Part shown: positions 18,271 through 28,153 of the stretch, in pieces
Layout of the letters: each line of letters begins with the position of its first letter
How positions within the stretch are numbered: position 1 is the stretch's first letter
Assembly (NCBI GenBank): GCA_944320845.1
Contig: CALUJA010000014.1
Coordinates: 22,842 to 86,841, forward strand
Source: an uncultured Phocaeicola sp.
Lineage (GTDB): Bacteria; Bacteroidota; Bacteroidia; Bacteroidales; Bacteroidaceae
DNA: 64,000 nt
Direction: 5' to 3'
Translations under genes and position numbers: made by a program
Notes under the pieces: generated by a model
What the model saw: the letters and a program-made list of their open reading frames with translations, nothing else
Told to the model about the DNA's origin: nothing
Database searches by the model: none

Positions 18271-18291
18271 TGAAAATCCAAGAAGTTTTCC

Positions 18292-18299
18292 TACATTTG
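18292..18299 (+). promoter_or_regulatory. -7 box of the DUF3298-rsmG-gcvP operon
   Basis: TACATTTG fits TAnnTTTG and lies 46 bases before the first start codon of the operon. Confidence 0.5.
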
Positions 18300-18345
18300 T
18301 CTAACGGAAACCGCTATAAGCCTATAAGAAAAAAACATTTGGACT

Positions 18346-19212
18346 ATGAAGAAAAATATTTTTTTACGTGTTGCAATCGTCCTATGCTCCGTTATTAGCT
18401 TTATGACAACAGGATGCATCGAAAAGAAACAAACTGCCGGAAAGCCTGCCATCACAAGCATACAGGCAGACACCACCGTCAGCCTCAAGCCAGACATTGA
18501 CCAGTCTCCGACATGCCAGATACATCTCGACTTCATGTACCTGAAACCTTATTCAGAGACCGATTCCGTTTCGCGGAGAATCAATGCAACGCTGCAGAAG
18601 ACCTTTTCCGAAGGAAAGCTGGCAGGACTTTCTCCCGAAACATTCATTGACTCCGTCAGGCAGAGATATATTTCGGGATACAAGAGCGACTTGCTGAAAT
18701 ATTATGAAGCCGACATCCACAACAAAGTGTCCGCTGAAGACATCCCGCAGTGGTATAATTACGAATATGAGATAACGAGCGAACTGAGCGCCGGCCGCAA
18801 CAGCATCTGGAACTATCAGGTCACAACCTTCCAAAACACGGGAGGAGCCCATCCCAACACATGGGGAAAATGGGTGAACATCGACCCGGAAACGGGAAAT
18901 GAACTGACCCGGGAAGAAGTGTTCGCGGCAGATGCAGAGAAAAGCATCTGCAATCTCATCCTCAAGCAACTGACAAACGAGGCGAACACGCGTCTGGAAA
19001 CAGACACTATCAGCAGCATGGAAGGTCTGCACGCCGCAGGAATCCTGCTTGACACGGACTTATACATCCCCGACAACTTCCTGCTGAAGGAAGACGGCGT
19101 CACCTTTTTGTACAACCGCTATGAAATCGCCCCTTATTCGATGGGAGACTTCCAGCTGACCGTACCCTATGCGGAAATAGAAACCTTTTTACAGAACAGA
19201 CAACACCAATAA
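18346..19212 (+). CDS. DUF3298-type lipoprotein (RsiV-like fold)
   Basis: This 288-residue protein has a lipoprotein signal peptide ending in TTGC (Cys24), so it is probably anchored in the envelope. The mature part resembles the DUF3298/DUF4163 group, also found in the anti-sigma factor RsiV and in the lysozyme inhibitor-like PdaC proteins: the segment QNTGGAHPNTWGKWVNIDPETG (around 164-185) with the conserved GGAHPN motif, and a C-terminal EIAPYSMGDFQLTVPY strand. No membrane helix or cytosolic anti-sigma part is present, so a regulatory role is not supported. Function unknown. The rsmG gene follows after 10 bases. Confidence 0.7.
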   Translation: MKKNIFLRVAIVLCSVISFMTTGCIEKKQTAGKPAITSIQADTTVSLKPDIDQSPTCQIHLDFMYLKPYSETDSVSRRINATLQKTFSEGKLAGLSPETFIDSVRQRYISGYKSDLLKYYEADIHNKVSAEDIPQWYNYEYEITSELSAGRNSIWNYQVTTFQNTGGAHPNTWGKWVNIDPETGNELTREEVFAADAEKSICNLILKQLTNEANTRLETDTISSMEGLHAAGILLDTDLYIPDNFLLKEDGVTFLYNRYEIAPYSMGDFQLTVPYAEIETFLQNRQHQ

Positions 19213-19222
19213 AAAGAGAAAA

Positions 19223-19849
19223 ATGGAGATTATCTTGAAATATTTCCCCGAACTGAGCGACACGCAGAAAGCACAGTTTTCCGCCTTGTATGATTTATAT
19301 GCAGACTGGAACAGTAAGATAAATGTCATTTCACGGAAAGATATCGCCAATCTGTACGAGCATCACGTGCTCCACTCGTTGGGAATAGCCAAAGCCATCC
19401 GTTTCAAAGACGGTACAGAAGTGATGGACCTGGGGACGGGCGGAGGCTTTCCGGGCATTCCGCTTGCCATTCTGTTTCCGGAGACACGATTCCATCTGGT
19501 CGACAGCATCGGGAAAAAAGTGAAGGTAGCGACAGAAATAGCGCAAAGCATCGGCCTGAAAAATGTCACGACACGGCATTGCCGCGCCGAAGAAGAGAAG
19601 CAACAGTTTGATTTCGTCGTGAGCCGCGCCGTCATGCCTTTGGCCGATTTGCTGAAGATAGTCCGGAAAAACATAAAGAAAGAGCAGCGCAACGCCTTGC
19701 CTAATGGACTAATCTGCCTGAAAGGAGGAGAACTCGGCAATGAAATCCTTCCGGTGAAGAACAAAGCCGTATTATACGACCTGAAAGACTATTTCGAAGA
19801 AGAATATTTCACAACAAAAAAAGTGGTTTACGTAACCATAAATGGATAA
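19223..19849 (+). CDS. rsmG: 16S rRNA (guanine(527)-N7)-methyltransferase
   Basis: This 208-residue SAM-dependent enzyme methylates G527 of 16S rRNA in the 530 loop; loss gives low-level streptomycin resistance in other bacteria. The SAM motif DLGTGGGFPGIPLAI is diagnostic, and NVISRKDI and VVSRAVMPLADLL also match the family. The C-terminus overlaps the longest reading of the next gene by eight bases. It is second in the four-gene run DUF3298-rsmG-metallohydrolase-gcvP. Confidence 0.95.
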   Translation: MEIILKYFPELSDTQKAQFSALYDLYADWNSKINVISRKDIANLYEHHVLHSLGIAKAIRFKDGTEVMDLGTGGGFPGIPLAILFPETRFHLVDSIGKKVKVATEIAQSIGLKNVTTRHCRAEEEKQQFDFVVSRAVMPLADLLKIVRKNIKKEQRNALPNGLICLKGGELGNEILPVKNKAVLYDLKDYFEEEYFTTKKVVYVTING

Positions 19850-19862
19850 ATCCCATGCAGCC

Positions 19863-20501
19863 ATGAAAATCAAGCGATTTGAATTCAACATGTTCCCGGT
19901 AAACTGTTATGTGATATCCGATGAAACCGGAGAGGCCGCCGTCATAGACGCCGGATGCTATTATCCGGAAGAGCAGCAACGGCTGAAAAGATACATACAA
20001 GACAATCATCTGTCGGTAAAGCTGCTTCTGAACACCCACCTGCACCTTGACCACATCTTCGGCAACGCCTTTATGGTGCGCGAGTTCGGCGTCAGGCCGC
20101 AAGCCTGCAAAGACGATGAGTTCCTTTTGCCCCACACGGCCGAACACTGCCGCATGTTTGGCTTCACAATCAACGAGGAACCCGCTGCCTTGGGCGGATA
20201 CATCAGCGACAAAGACGAGCTATGCTTCGGGAATACGGTGCTGGAAGCCATACATGTCCCCGGACACTCACCGGGAGGAATGGTGTTCTACTGCAAAGGC
20301 TCCGCCTGTATGTTCAGCGGAGATGTGCTGTTTCAGGGTAGCATCGGACGGTCTGACCTGGAAGGCGGGAACTTCAACGCATTAAGACGCGGCATCATCG
20401 AGCGTCTGTTCGTGCTGCCCGATGAAACCATAGTCTATCCAGGCCACGGCGATGCCACCAGCATCGGCAACGAAAAGATGAACAATCCTTTTTTCAGATA
20501 A
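19863..20501 (+). CDS. Metallo-beta-lactamase-fold hydrolase (glyoxalase II-like)
   Basis: This 212-residue protein is a cytosolic di-metal hydrolase. The metal-binding motif THLHLDH (58-64) is followed by GHSPGGMVFY, FSGDVLF and YPGHGD, the order seen in the glyoxalase II/YcbL group that hydrolyses thioesters such as lactoylglutathione. The C-terminal glutathione-binding helical domain of true glyoxalase II is missing, so the substrate is open. The frame starts seven codons earlier at 19842 inside rsmG; the Met at 19863 matches the family start (MKIKRFEFNMF). gcvP follows 35 bases later. Confidence 0.82.
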   Translation: MKIKRFEFNMFPVNCYVISDETGEAAVIDAGCYYPEEQQRLKRYIQDNHLSVKLLLNTHLHLDHIFGNAFMVREFGVRPQACKDDEFLLPHTAEHCRMFGFTINEEPAALGGYISDKDELCFGNTVLEAIHVPGHSPGGMVFYCKGSACMFSGDVLFQGSIGRSDLEGGNFNALRRGIIERLFVLPDETIVYPGHGDATSIGNEKMNNPFFR

Positions 20502-20536
20502 AAACAGATTTTATCCAAAAACCTTAATAAAAAATC

Positions 20537-23386
20537 ATGAAAACAAGAACTTTTGCCGACAGGCATATCGGGATAGAAGATAAGGATTTGCCTGTCATGT
20601 TAAAGAGAATAGGAGTCGACAGCTTAGACGAACTGATTGACCTGACTATTCCTTCTGAAATTCGCCTGAAGTCATCCTTGCCGCTTGCTCCTGCCATGAC
20701 GGAGCGTGAGTTTGCAGACCACATTGCTTTGCTGGCGGGAATGAACAAACTTTATAAGTCATATATCGGCACAGGATGGTATGACACGGCAACTCCCGCG
20801 GTTATCCAACGTAATGTATTCGAGAATCCGGTCTGGTATACATCCTATACTCCTTACCAGACTGAAATATCACAAGGCCGTCTGGAGGCGTTGATAAATT
20901 TCCAGACTGCCATCTGCGACCTTACGGCAATGCCTCTTGCGAACTGTTCGCTACTGGACGAGGCGACCGCCGCAGCTGAAGCGGCAACCATGATGTATGC
21001 CCTGCGCAGCCGCGCACAGCAGAAAGCAGGAGCTTCCACCCTGTTCGTCGACCAGGAGATATTTCCGCAAGTGCAGGCCGTCATTCATACGCGCGCCATT
21101 CCCCAAGGCATGCATATCCAGACCGGCAGCTATAAAGACCTGGAGTTTACTCCAAACATTTTTGGATGCATTGTCCAATATCCGAACAACAGCGGCAGCG
21201 TGGAAGATTACCGCGACTTTACAAGCCGCGCACACGAAGCAGGATGCAAAGTGGCCGTAGATGCCGACATCCTTGCACTGGCCTTACTGACACCTCCAGG
21301 CGAGTGGAACGCCGACATTGTATTTGGAAGTTCTCAGCGTCTGGGCATCCCCATGTTTTATGGCGGGCCTTCGGCTGCATATTTCGCGACACGCGACGAA
21401 TATAAACGGAACATGCCGGGACGCATCATCGGGCTTTCAAAAGACAAATGCGGACACACCTGCTACCGCATGGCGCTGCAAACGCGCGAGCAACATATCA
21501 AACGCGAAAAAGCCACATCCAATATCTGCACGGCTCAGGCACTGCTGGCCATCATGAGCGGTTTTTATGCCGTTTATCACGGAGCCGACGGCATCCGGAA
21601 TATAGCCTCGTCCATACACAACAAGGCCGTATGCCTTCACAAAGCCCTGACCCGTCTGGGATACCGGCAGAAAAACGAGTTTTTCTTCGACACGCTTCGC
21701 CTTCAGCTGCCGGAACAAGTGTCAAGCGACAAGCTCCGCACGATAGCCTTGAGCAAGGAAATCAATCTGCGCTACTTTGAAAACGGAGACATCGGCATAA
21801 GCATCGACGAGACAACCACCCTGAATGACATGAACCTGCTGCTTGCAGTCTTCAGCATTGCCGCCGAAAAACCCGTTCACGACATCAGCGAAATACCGGA
21901 ATCAGCCGCATTCCCCAAAGCTTTGCGCCGCCAGTCCGACTATCTGACCCATGAAATCTTCTGCAAATACCATACAGAAACAGAGATGATGCGCTATATC
22001 AAACGGTTGGAACGTAAGGATATATCGCTCGCCCACTCCATGATTTCGTTGGGGTCATGTACCATGAAGCTGAATGCCGCCGCCGAAATGCTGCCGCTCA
22101 GCAATGCAAAATGGATGAACCTTCATCCGCTCGTACCGGAAGAACAGGCACAAGGGTATCTGGCCCTTATACATAATCTGGGCGAACAGCTCAAGACGAT
22201 TACCGGATTCGAGGGAATCACGTTTCAGCCCAATTCGGGTGCCGCCGGCGAATATACCGGCCTGCGCATCATAAGGAGTTATCTGGAAAGCATAGGGCAA
22301 GGACACCGGCATCTGGTATTGATTCCGGCCTCCGCCCACGGCACCAACCCTGCTTCCGCTGTCCAGGCCGGCTATGAGACGCTTACCTGCGCATGCGATG
22401 AGCATGGAAACGTGGATATAGACGATTTGCGCGCCAAGGCAGAAGCCCATAAAGACGAACTTGCCGCTTTAATGATTACCTATCCCTCGACCCACGGCAT
22501 CTTTGAAGCTGACATCGTAGAGATTTGCAGAATCATACACGACTGCGGAGCACAGGTATACATGGACGGAGCCAATATGAACGCACAGGTCGGACTCACC
22601 AATCCGGGTACGATTGGCGCGGACTTATGCCATCTGAATCTGCACAAGACCTTTGCCAGCCCGCATGGAGGCGGCGGTCCGGGTGTGGGCCCGGTGTGCG
22701 TAGCCCGTCATCTGATTCCATTCCTGCCGGGGCATGTTTCGACGGGGAACCCTCAAAACGAAGTTTCCGCTTCGCCTTACGGAAGTGCGGGCATTCTTCC
22801 CATCACTTATGGCTATATCTGCATGATGGGAGCAACAGGATTAGAACGCGCCACCAAGACGGCCATCCTGAACGCCAATTACCTGGCGGCATGCCTGAAA
22901 GACTCTTACGGAATCGTTTATCACGGAGCAAACGGATTTGTCGGCCATGAAATGATTTTGGAATGCCGCAGGATACACGAGGAAAGCGGCATTACAGAAA
23001 ACGATATTGCCAAGAGGCTGATGGATTATGGCTATCATGCGCCTACGCTTTCATTCCCGGTTCACGGCACGCTGATGATTGAACCGACCGAAAGTGAAAG
23101 TCTTTCCGAACTCGACAACTTTGTCAACTCCATGTCAAGCATATGGAATGAGATAGAGGAAATCAAGGATGGAAACGCTTCCAAAGAAGACAATGTGCTG
23201 ATTAACGCACCGCACCCTGAATATGAAGCCGTAGGAAACCAATGGTGCCATACATACAGCCGCGAAAAAGCCGTATATCCGACAGAAAGCGTGCGTGAAA
23301 ACAAATTCTGGATAAATGTAGCGAGAGTGGACAATACGTTGGGCGACCGCAAACTGCTTCCCACCCGCTACGGGACATTTGAATAA
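20537..23386 (+). CDS. gcvP: Glycine dehydrogenase (decarboxylating), P protein
   Basis: Full-length 949-residue PLP enzyme, the P protein of the glycine cleavage system. It decarboxylates glycine and passes the aminomethyl group to lipoylated GcvH. The single-chain form has an N-terminal catalytically inactive half (about 1-440) and a C-terminal active half with Lys704 in NLHKTFASPHGGGGPG binding PLP. The GGGGPG loop and HGTNPASA motif are intact. Genes for GcvT and GcvH are not in the window. It ends before a strong terminator shared with the convergent PBP gene. Confidence 0.97.
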   Translation: MKTRTFADRHIGIEDKDLPVMLKRIGVDSLDELIDLTIPSEIRLKSSLPLAPAMTEREFADHIALLAGMNKLYKSYIGTGWYDTATPAVIQRNVFENPVWYTSYTPYQTEISQGRLEALINFQTAICDLTAMPLANCSLLDEATAAAEAATMMYALRSRAQQKAGASTLFVDQEIFPQVQAVIHTRAIPQGMHIQTGSYKDLEFTPNIFGCIVQYPNNSGSVEDYRDFTSRAHEAGCKVAVDADILALALLTPPGEWNADIVFGSSQRLGIPMFYGGPSAAYFATRDEYKRNMPGRIIGLSKDKCGHTCYRMALQTREQHIKREKATSNICTAQALLAIMSGFYAVYHGADGIRNIASSIHNKAVCLHKALTRLGYRQKNEFFFDTLRLQLPEQVSSDKLRTIALSKEINLRYFENGDIGISIDETTTLNDMNLLLAVFSIAAEKPVHDISEIPESAAFPKALRRQSDYLTHEIFCKYHTETEMMRYIKRLERKDISLAHSMISLGSCTMKLNAAAEMLPLSNAKWMNLHPLVPEEQAQGYLALIHNLGEQLKTITGFEGITFQPNSGAAGEYTGLRIIRSYLESIGQGHRHLVLIPASAHGTNPASAVQAGYETLTCACDEHGNVDIDDLRAKAEAHKDELAALMITYPSTHGIFEADIVEICRIIHDCGAQVYMDGANMNAQVGLTNPGTIGADLCHLNLHKTFASPHGGGGPGVGPVCVARHLIPFLPGHVSTGNPQNEVSASPYGSAGILPITYGYICMMGATGLERATKTAILNANYLAACLKDSYGIVYHGANGFVGHEMILECRRIHEESGITENDIAKRLMDYGYHAPTLSFPVHGTLMIEPTESESLSELDNFVNSMSSIWNEIEEIKDGNASKEDNVLINAPHPEYEAVGNQWCHTYSREKAVYPTESVRENKFWINVARVDNTLGDRKLLPTRYGTFE

Positions 23387-23404
23387 AACTTTTTCATCCT
23401 GACA

Positions 23405-23439
23405 AAAAGGCCGTTCCCTCCTAAGGGAAACGGCCTTTT
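23405..23439. terminator. Bidirectional terminator, gcvP / PBP1A
   Basis: An inverted repeat with AAAAGGCCGTTCCC on the left and GGGAAACGGCCTTTT on the right (one bulged base), small loop, lies between the convergent stop codons. Confidence 0.8.
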
Positions 23440-23443
23440 GCCA

Positions 23444-25771
23444 TTATTGGAAAAACAGGTCGTCCAACCGACTGGTGTTTTCCTCTTCTATCTCGACCAG
23501 CCTATCCTTGCACGGATCAAAATCCACCGGTATGTCAAACGTATCTTTCTCCGAATATCCCAACGCCTTGTCAGCAAAAACCTTCTGCATATAAAGGCTC
23601 CAAACCGGAAGAGCCATAGACGCACCCTGTCCGTCACGCATGGTATCGAAATGGATGTCGCGTTCCTCGCCGCCTACCCAACAGCCCGAAACCAACGTTG
23701 GAACGAATCCCATGAACCAACCGTCCGAGTTTCTGTTCGTTGTCCCCGTCTTTCCGCCCATGTCTGCCGTAATGCCATACAGACGGCGCACGCGTCCGCC
23801 CGTCCCTTCATTGATTACCGCCCGCAGCATGACCAGCATCTTATAGGCCGTAGATTCGCTGATAACTTCATTGACCTGCGGAGTAAATTCCGCCACAATG
23901 TTTCCTTCGTTGTCTTCTATGCTTGTCACAAACAGCGGAGCGGTGCGGATACCTTTATTTACAAAGGCGGTATAGGCACTGACCATTTCTCCCACGGATA
24001 TTTCGCAAGGGCCGAGACAAAGAGACACCGTGGGCTGGATATCTTTGTTCAGTACACCGAACGAATGAATCAGGCGCGCCAAATCGTATGGACTGAGCTT
24101 GCTCATCAGATATGCGGAAATCCAGTTGTTTGAATTCGCCAACCCCCACTTCAGCGTGACAATCTCTCCGTAATGAGAGCGCGAACTGTTGCGTGGAGAC
24201 CATGCGCGTCCGTTTTCATCAAAGAGCGTCTGCTCTACATTGCGCACCTCGTCACACGGCGAGAAGCCGTTTTCCATCGCCAGGGCATATACATACGGCT
24301 TGATGGTAGAGCCCACCTGGCGGCGTCCCACCATAGCCATGTCGTATTGGAAGTAATTATAATTGGGGCCTCCTACATAAGCCTTGACATGCCCCGTCAA
24401 CGGATCCATAGACATGAAGCCGGCCCGCAGAAAATGCTTGTAATACTTGATGGAGTCCAAGGGAGTCATAATCGTGTCCCTTTCCCCGTCCCAGGAAAAT
24501 ACGGACATCTCATATTTTGTATTGAACGCCTTCATGATTTCCTCCTCCGAACAGCCCGCATTCTTCATCGTACGGTAGCGGTCGCTCTGATGAACCGAGC
24601 GGTTCAATATCTGGTTCACCTCTTCCACCGTAAGCTGATTGGTATAAGGAGCCGTCTTGCGCCCCCGTTTCTCCTTGAAAAAGCGGGGCTGCAAATATTT
24701 GGCCACATGTTCGTATATGGCTTCCTCGGCATAACTCTGCATCCGCGAGTTGATTGTGGTATGAATCTTCAGTCCGTCTACATAGAGATTATAGTTCGTT
24801 CCATCCTTCTTCTTGTTCTTTGCACACCATCCATACAGCGGGTTGGTCTCCCAAGCCAGAGAATCTTCATAGTATTTCTGCATCTGCCATCCCCGATACT
24901 TGCTTTTGTCCGGCTTCTTCGCAGTCAGCACACCGCGCAGATATTCCCGGAAATAGGTGGCCAACCCTTCCTTGTGATCTACCGGATTAAACTTCAGCAC
25001 CAGTGGAAGCGCCTGCAGGGAGTCGCATTCCGCCTGCGTCAAATAGCCGGCCTTGCGCATTTGGTCGAGCACCGTGTTGCGCCGCCCGCGCGAACGCTCG
25101 TTAAAACGGCGCGGATTATAGAGAGACGGGTTCTTACACATTCCTATGAGCGTAGCAGCTTCTTCTATCTTCAGGGTCTTCGGCTCCTTGCCAAAGTATG
25201 TTTTCGCCGCTGTCTTGATTCCCACCGCATTGTTCAGGAAGTCAAACTTGTTCAGATACATGGTCAGAATTTCTTCCTTCGTATAATATCTCTCCAGTTT
25301 CACGGCAATCACCCACTCGATGGGCTTTTGCAACAGACGTTCCATTACGTTGTCCGCCGTCGGCGAATAAAACTGTTTGGCCAGTTGCTGGGTGATGGTG
25401 CTTCCGCCGCCCGCATTCTTCTGCATCAGGATGCCGCGCTTAATGACTGCCCGCATAAAGGCACGCGCGTCTATCCCCGAATGTTCGCTGAAGCGTACAT
25501 CTTCCGTCGCCACCAGAGCATGCACCAAATGCGGAGACAAATCTTCATAACCCACATATACCCGGTTCTCCTTACTGAGCGACCACGTGCCAAGCAACAC
25601 TCCATCCTCGGAGATAACCTGGGTAGCAAACTTCAAATTCGGGTTTTCCAATTCCTCCACCGGAGGAACATACCCGATTTTCCCTTTTGATATAGCTGTA
25701 AACACGATGGCCACAGCCGCTATGGACAAGATTACAATAGCCCACAGTATATATATAAATACTTTCCTCAT
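23444..25771 (-). CDS. Class A penicillin-binding protein (PBP1A type)
   Basis: Bifunctional peptidoglycan synthase of 775 residues. A short cytosolic start and one membrane helix (about 4-26) are followed by the GT51 transglycosylase domain (VATEDVRFSEHSGID with catalytic Glu90; GGGSTITQQLAKQ) and the transpeptidase domain (VGSTIKP with the active-site Ser, SNN, and GKTGTTN). It builds and crosslinks glycan strands in the periplasm. The frame is open 69 codons further upstream to 25978, but that part is not like the family and contains the -7 box, so the Met at 25771 is chosen. The large open frame on the other strand inside it is a shadow. Confidence 0.92.
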   Translation of the reverse strand: MRKVFIYILWAIVILSIAAVAIVFTAISKGKIGYVPPVEELENPNLKFATQVISEDGVLLGTWSLSKENRVYVGYEDLSPHLVHALVATEDVRFSEHSGIDARAFMRAVIKRGILMQKNAGGGSTITQQLAKQFYSPTADNVMERLLQKPIEWVIAVKLERYYTKEEILTMYLNKFDFLNNAVGIKTAAKTYFGKEPKTLKIEEAATLIGMCKNPSLYNPRRFNERSRGRRNTVLDQMRKAGYLTQAECDSLQALPLVLKFNPVDHKEGLATYFREYLRGVLTAKKPDKSKYRGWQMQKYYEDSLAWETNPLYGWCAKNKKKDGTNYNLYVDGLKIHTTINSRMQSYAEEAIYEHVAKYLQPRFFKEKRGRKTAPYTNQLTVEEVNQILNRSVHQSDRYRTMKNAGCSEEEIMKAFNTKYEMSVFSWDGERDTIMTPLDSIKYYKHFLRAGFMSMDPLTGHVKAYVGGPNYNYFQYDMAMVGRRQVGSTIKPYVYALAMENGFSPCDEVRNVEQTLFDENGRAWSPRNSSRSHYGEIVTLKWGLANSNNWISAYLMSKLSPYDLARLIHSFGVLNKDIQPTVSLCLGPCEISVGEMVSAYTAFVNKGIRTAPLFVTSIEDNEGNIVAEFTPQVNEVISESTAYKMLVMLRAVINEGTGGRVRRLYGITADMGGKTGTTNRNSDGWFMGFVPTLVSGCWVGGEERDIHFDTMRDGQGASMALPVWSLYMQKVFADKALGYSEKDTFDIPVDFDPCKDRLVEIEEENTSRLDDLFFQ

Positions 25772-25798
25772 AAATCTGAGCCTGTTATCATCAGGTCG

Positions 25799-25806
25799 CA
25801 AAAGTA
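25799..25806 (-). promoter_or_regulatory. -7 box of the PBP1A gene
   Basis: TACTTTTG on the minus strand, 28 bases before the start at 25771. It supports the shorter reading of the PBP gene. Confidence 0.5.
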
Positions 25807-26101
25807 AAGAAATTCTGCGGAATAAACGAATAAAATCGAAAGAATGAAGCATTTTTCGGCGATGCCTGCAATTCTTCCGGCTTCGTGCAGACCAGCGGAT
25901 TTTTTCATGCAGACCATCCGGTGATATGCTCCGGCCGACGAGACTTATCATGAGGACGAAAAAAAGGAAAGCAGCCATCCGGCCATCTTACCCCCGCCAC
26001 AAACGGCAGGCAAGCAAGGAGAATTTACGGCCGCCGGCGGCATTTCGCGCAAAGTTCACTTAAAACTTTCGGAAAAAGCATCCGAATTTGTTTTTTTTGA
26101 C

Positions 26102-26109
26102 TAACTTTG
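26102..26109 (+). promoter_or_regulatory. -7 box of the pyrBI operon
   Basis: TAACTTTG fits TAnnTTTG. A start site near 26115 would leave a leader of about 30 bases, with no room for a PyrR or attenuator hairpin, so regulation at this site is not evident. Confidence 0.5.
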
Positions 26110-26146
26110 AAATCCGGTATTTAATGCAATCATGAAAACCGTAAAT

Positions 26147-27088
26147 ATGGAAAATAGAAGTTTAGTTACAATTGCCAATCACTCTAAAGAAAGGATTCTT
26201 TATCTGTTGGAAATGGCAAAAGAGTTTGAGAAGAAACCAAACCGCCGTCTGCTGGCTGAAAAAGTGGTGGCTACTCTTTTTTTCGAGCCTTCCACCCGCA
26301 CGCGTCTAAGTTTTGAAACGGCGGCAAACCGTCTCGGAGCACGTGTCATCGGCTTTACCGACCCGAAGGTTACCAGTTCTTCGAAAGGAGAAACCCTGAA
26401 AGACACCATCATGATGGTAAGCAACTATGCCGACATCATCGTGATGCGCCACTATCTGGAAGGAGCCGCACGCTATGCAAGCGAGATTGCCCCCGTGCCC
26501 ATAGTCAACGCTGGAGACGGTGCAAACCAGCATCCTTCGCAGACCATGCTCGACCTCTATTCTATCTATAAAACGCAGGGGACACTGGAAAATCTGAATA
26601 TCTATCTGGTGGGCGACCTGAAGTACGGGCGCACAGTCCATTCTTTGCTGATGGCAATGCGCCACTTCAACCCGACATTCCATTTTATTGCCCCTACCGA
26701 GCTGAAGATGCCCGAAGAATACAAGCTTTATTGCAAGGAACACAGCATCAAATACATCGAGCATACAGATTTTACAGAAGACACGATTGCCGATGCAGAC
26801 ATTCTGTATATGACGCGCGTGCAGCGTGAACGCTTTACCGACCTGATGGAATACGAACGGGTAAAGGACACATATATTTTAAATAGCAGGATGCTGGAAA
26901 AGACACGGCCCAACCTGCGCATTCTCCACCCGCTCCCCCGCGTGAACGAAATAACATACGATGTGGATGAAAGTCCGAAAGCCTATTATTTCCAACAGGC
27001 CCAGAACGGTCTCTATGCCCGCGAAGCCATTTTATGCGATGTGCTGGGCATTACACTGGATGAAGTGAGGGCAGACACGAACAGATAA
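26147..27088 (+). CDS. pyrB: Aspartate carbamoyltransferase catalytic chain
   Basis: This 313-residue enzyme joins carbamoyl phosphate and aspartate, the committed step of pyrimidine synthesis. The carbamoyl-phosphate motif [12 protein letters not shown], the DGANQHPSQ loop and HPLPRVNEI are all intact. An ATG five codons upstream (26132) is possible; the one at 26147 gives the MENRSLVTI start and 313-residue length I recall for Bacteroides PyrB. It is followed after 25 bases by pyrI for the regulatory chain, so the enzyme is the class B holoenzyme with allosteric control. Confidence 0.95.
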   Translation: MENRSLVTIANHSKERILYLLEMAKEFEKKPNRRLLAEKVVATLFFEPSTRTRLSFETAANRLGARVIGFTDPKVTSSSKGETLKDTIMMVSNYADIIVMRHYLEGAARYASEIAPVPIVNAGDGANQHPSQTMLDLYSIYKTQGTLENLNIYLVGDLKYGRTVHSLLMAMRHFNPTFHFIAPTELKMPEEYKLYCKEHSIKYIEHTDFTEDTIADADILYMTRVQRERFTDLMEYERVKDTYILNSRMLEKTRPNLRILHPLPRVNEITYDVDESPKAYYFQQAQNGLYAREAILCDVLGITLDEVRADTNR

Positions 27089-27113
27089 ACCAATCATCAA
27101 AAGACAAAAAATC

Positions 27114-27572
27114 ATGAGCGACAAGAAAGAATTGCAGGTAGCCGCACTGAAAAACGGAACGGTTATCGACCATATACCATCAGACAGACTGTTTACGGTT
27201 GTTTCTCTGCTTGACCTGAAACACATGGATACGAACATCACCATCGGAAACAACTTTGAAAGCAAGAAATTGGGCAAGAAAGGCATCATCAAGATAGCTG
27301 ACCGCTTCTTTACGGACGAGGAGATAAGCAAATTGTCTGTAGTGGCCCCCAATGTCAAGCTGAACATCATCCGCGACTATGAAGTAGTGGAAAAAAAGCA
27401 GGTAGTAATGCCCGACGAGCTGAAAGGTATCGTAAAATGCAACAACCCGAAATGTATTACAAATAATGAGCCTATGCAGACATGGTTTCACGTAATCGAC
27501 AAGGAAAAGGGCCTGCTGAAATGCCATTATTGCGAGAAGGAACAACTGAAAGACAATATAAAACTCCTTTAA
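27114..27572 (+). CDS. pyrI: Aspartate carbamoyltransferase regulatory chain
   Basis: This 152-residue chain binds CTP and ATP and couples nucleotide levels to PyrB activity. The N-terminal allosteric domain (about 8-100) has the family segment [19 protein letters not shown], and the C-terminal zinc domain has CNNPKC and CHYC, the four cysteine ligands. It is eight bases from the flavin reductase-like gene, so the operon continues. Confidence 0.96.
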   Translation: MSDKKELQVAALKNGTVIDHIPSDRLFTVVSLLDLKHMDTNITIGNNFESKKLGKKGIIKIADRFFTDEEISKLSVVAPNVKLNIIRDYEVVEKKQVVMPDELKGIVKCNNPKCITNNEPMQTWFHVIDKEKGLLKCHYCEKEQLKDNIKLL

Positions 27573-27580
27573 CAAAAGAC

Positions 27581-28147
27581 ATGAAACAAGACTGGAAACC
27601 GGGAACAATGATATATCCCCTTCCGGCAGCACTCGTCAGCTGCGGAAGCAAAGAGGAAGAATACAATATACTGACAGTGGCATGGGTGGGAACAATCTGC
27701 AGCAACCCGCCAATGTGCTACATATCCGTACGCCCCGAACGGTATTCCTACTCCATCCTGAAAAAGAATATGGAGTTTGTCATCAACCTGACTACAGAAA
27801 ATATGGCTTTTGCTACAGACTGGTGCGGAGTACGCTCAGGAAAAGACCACAACAAGTTTGCAGAAATGAAGCTTACTCCGGGAAAAGCGTCAGTGGTAAA
27901 TGCCCCAATCATCGAAGAGTCTCCGCTTTGCATCGAATGCAGGGTTAAAGAGATTGTTTCACTGGGGTCGCACGACATGTTCATCGCTGATGTCGTAAAT
28001 GTAAAGGCAGACGACAAATATCTTGACAGTGAAACAGGAAAGTTTGACCTTGCAAAAGCCGACCTTTTGGTATATGCGCACGGAAACTATTACGGTATGG
28101 GCCGGAAAATCGGAAAATTCGGATGGTCGGTCGAGAAAAAGAAATAA
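27581..28147 (+). CDS. Flavin reductase family protein (FMN-binding split barrel)
   Basis: This 188-residue protein has the flavin reductase-like split-barrel fold that binds FMN and often serves as an NAD(P)H:flavin oxidoreductase. Segments that match are GTMIYPLPAALVSCGS, NILTVAWVGTICSNPPMCYISVRP, SYSILKKNMEFVINL and the C-terminal YYGMGRKIGKFG. The longer reading begins inside pyrI; the ATG at 27581, eight bases after the pyrI stop, fits the family. Its link with pyrimidine synthesis is unclear; dihydroorotate dehydrogenase needs flavin, but a functional tie is speculation. Confidence 0.83.
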   Translation: MKQDWKPGTMIYPLPAALVSCGSKEEEYNILTVAWVGTICSNPPMCYISVRPERYSYSILKKNMEFVINLTTENMAFATDWCGVRSGKDHNKFAEMKLTPGKASVVNAPIIEESPLCIECRVKEIVSLGSHDMFIADVVNVKADDKYLDSETGKFDLAKADLLVYAHGNYYGMGRKIGKFGWSVEKKK

Positions 28148-28153
28148 ATTCTT

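Larger units (their letters stand above)
25772..26131. other. 360-base divergent intergenic region
   Basis: This gap between PBP1A and pyrB holds the two divergent -7 boxes listed separately. The stretch 25807-26080 shows nothing I can identify; an open minus-strand frame there joins the PBP frame but has no family-like sequence. Confidence 0.5.

Noticed and set aside
24173-25690. 505-codon open frame on the plus strand
   Set aside because: It lies wholly opposite the PBP1A gene and has no family-like motifs; it is a by-product of that gene's codon use.
25772-25978. Upstream extension of the PBP1A frame
   Set aside because: It is not like any family member and contains the -7 box of the gene.
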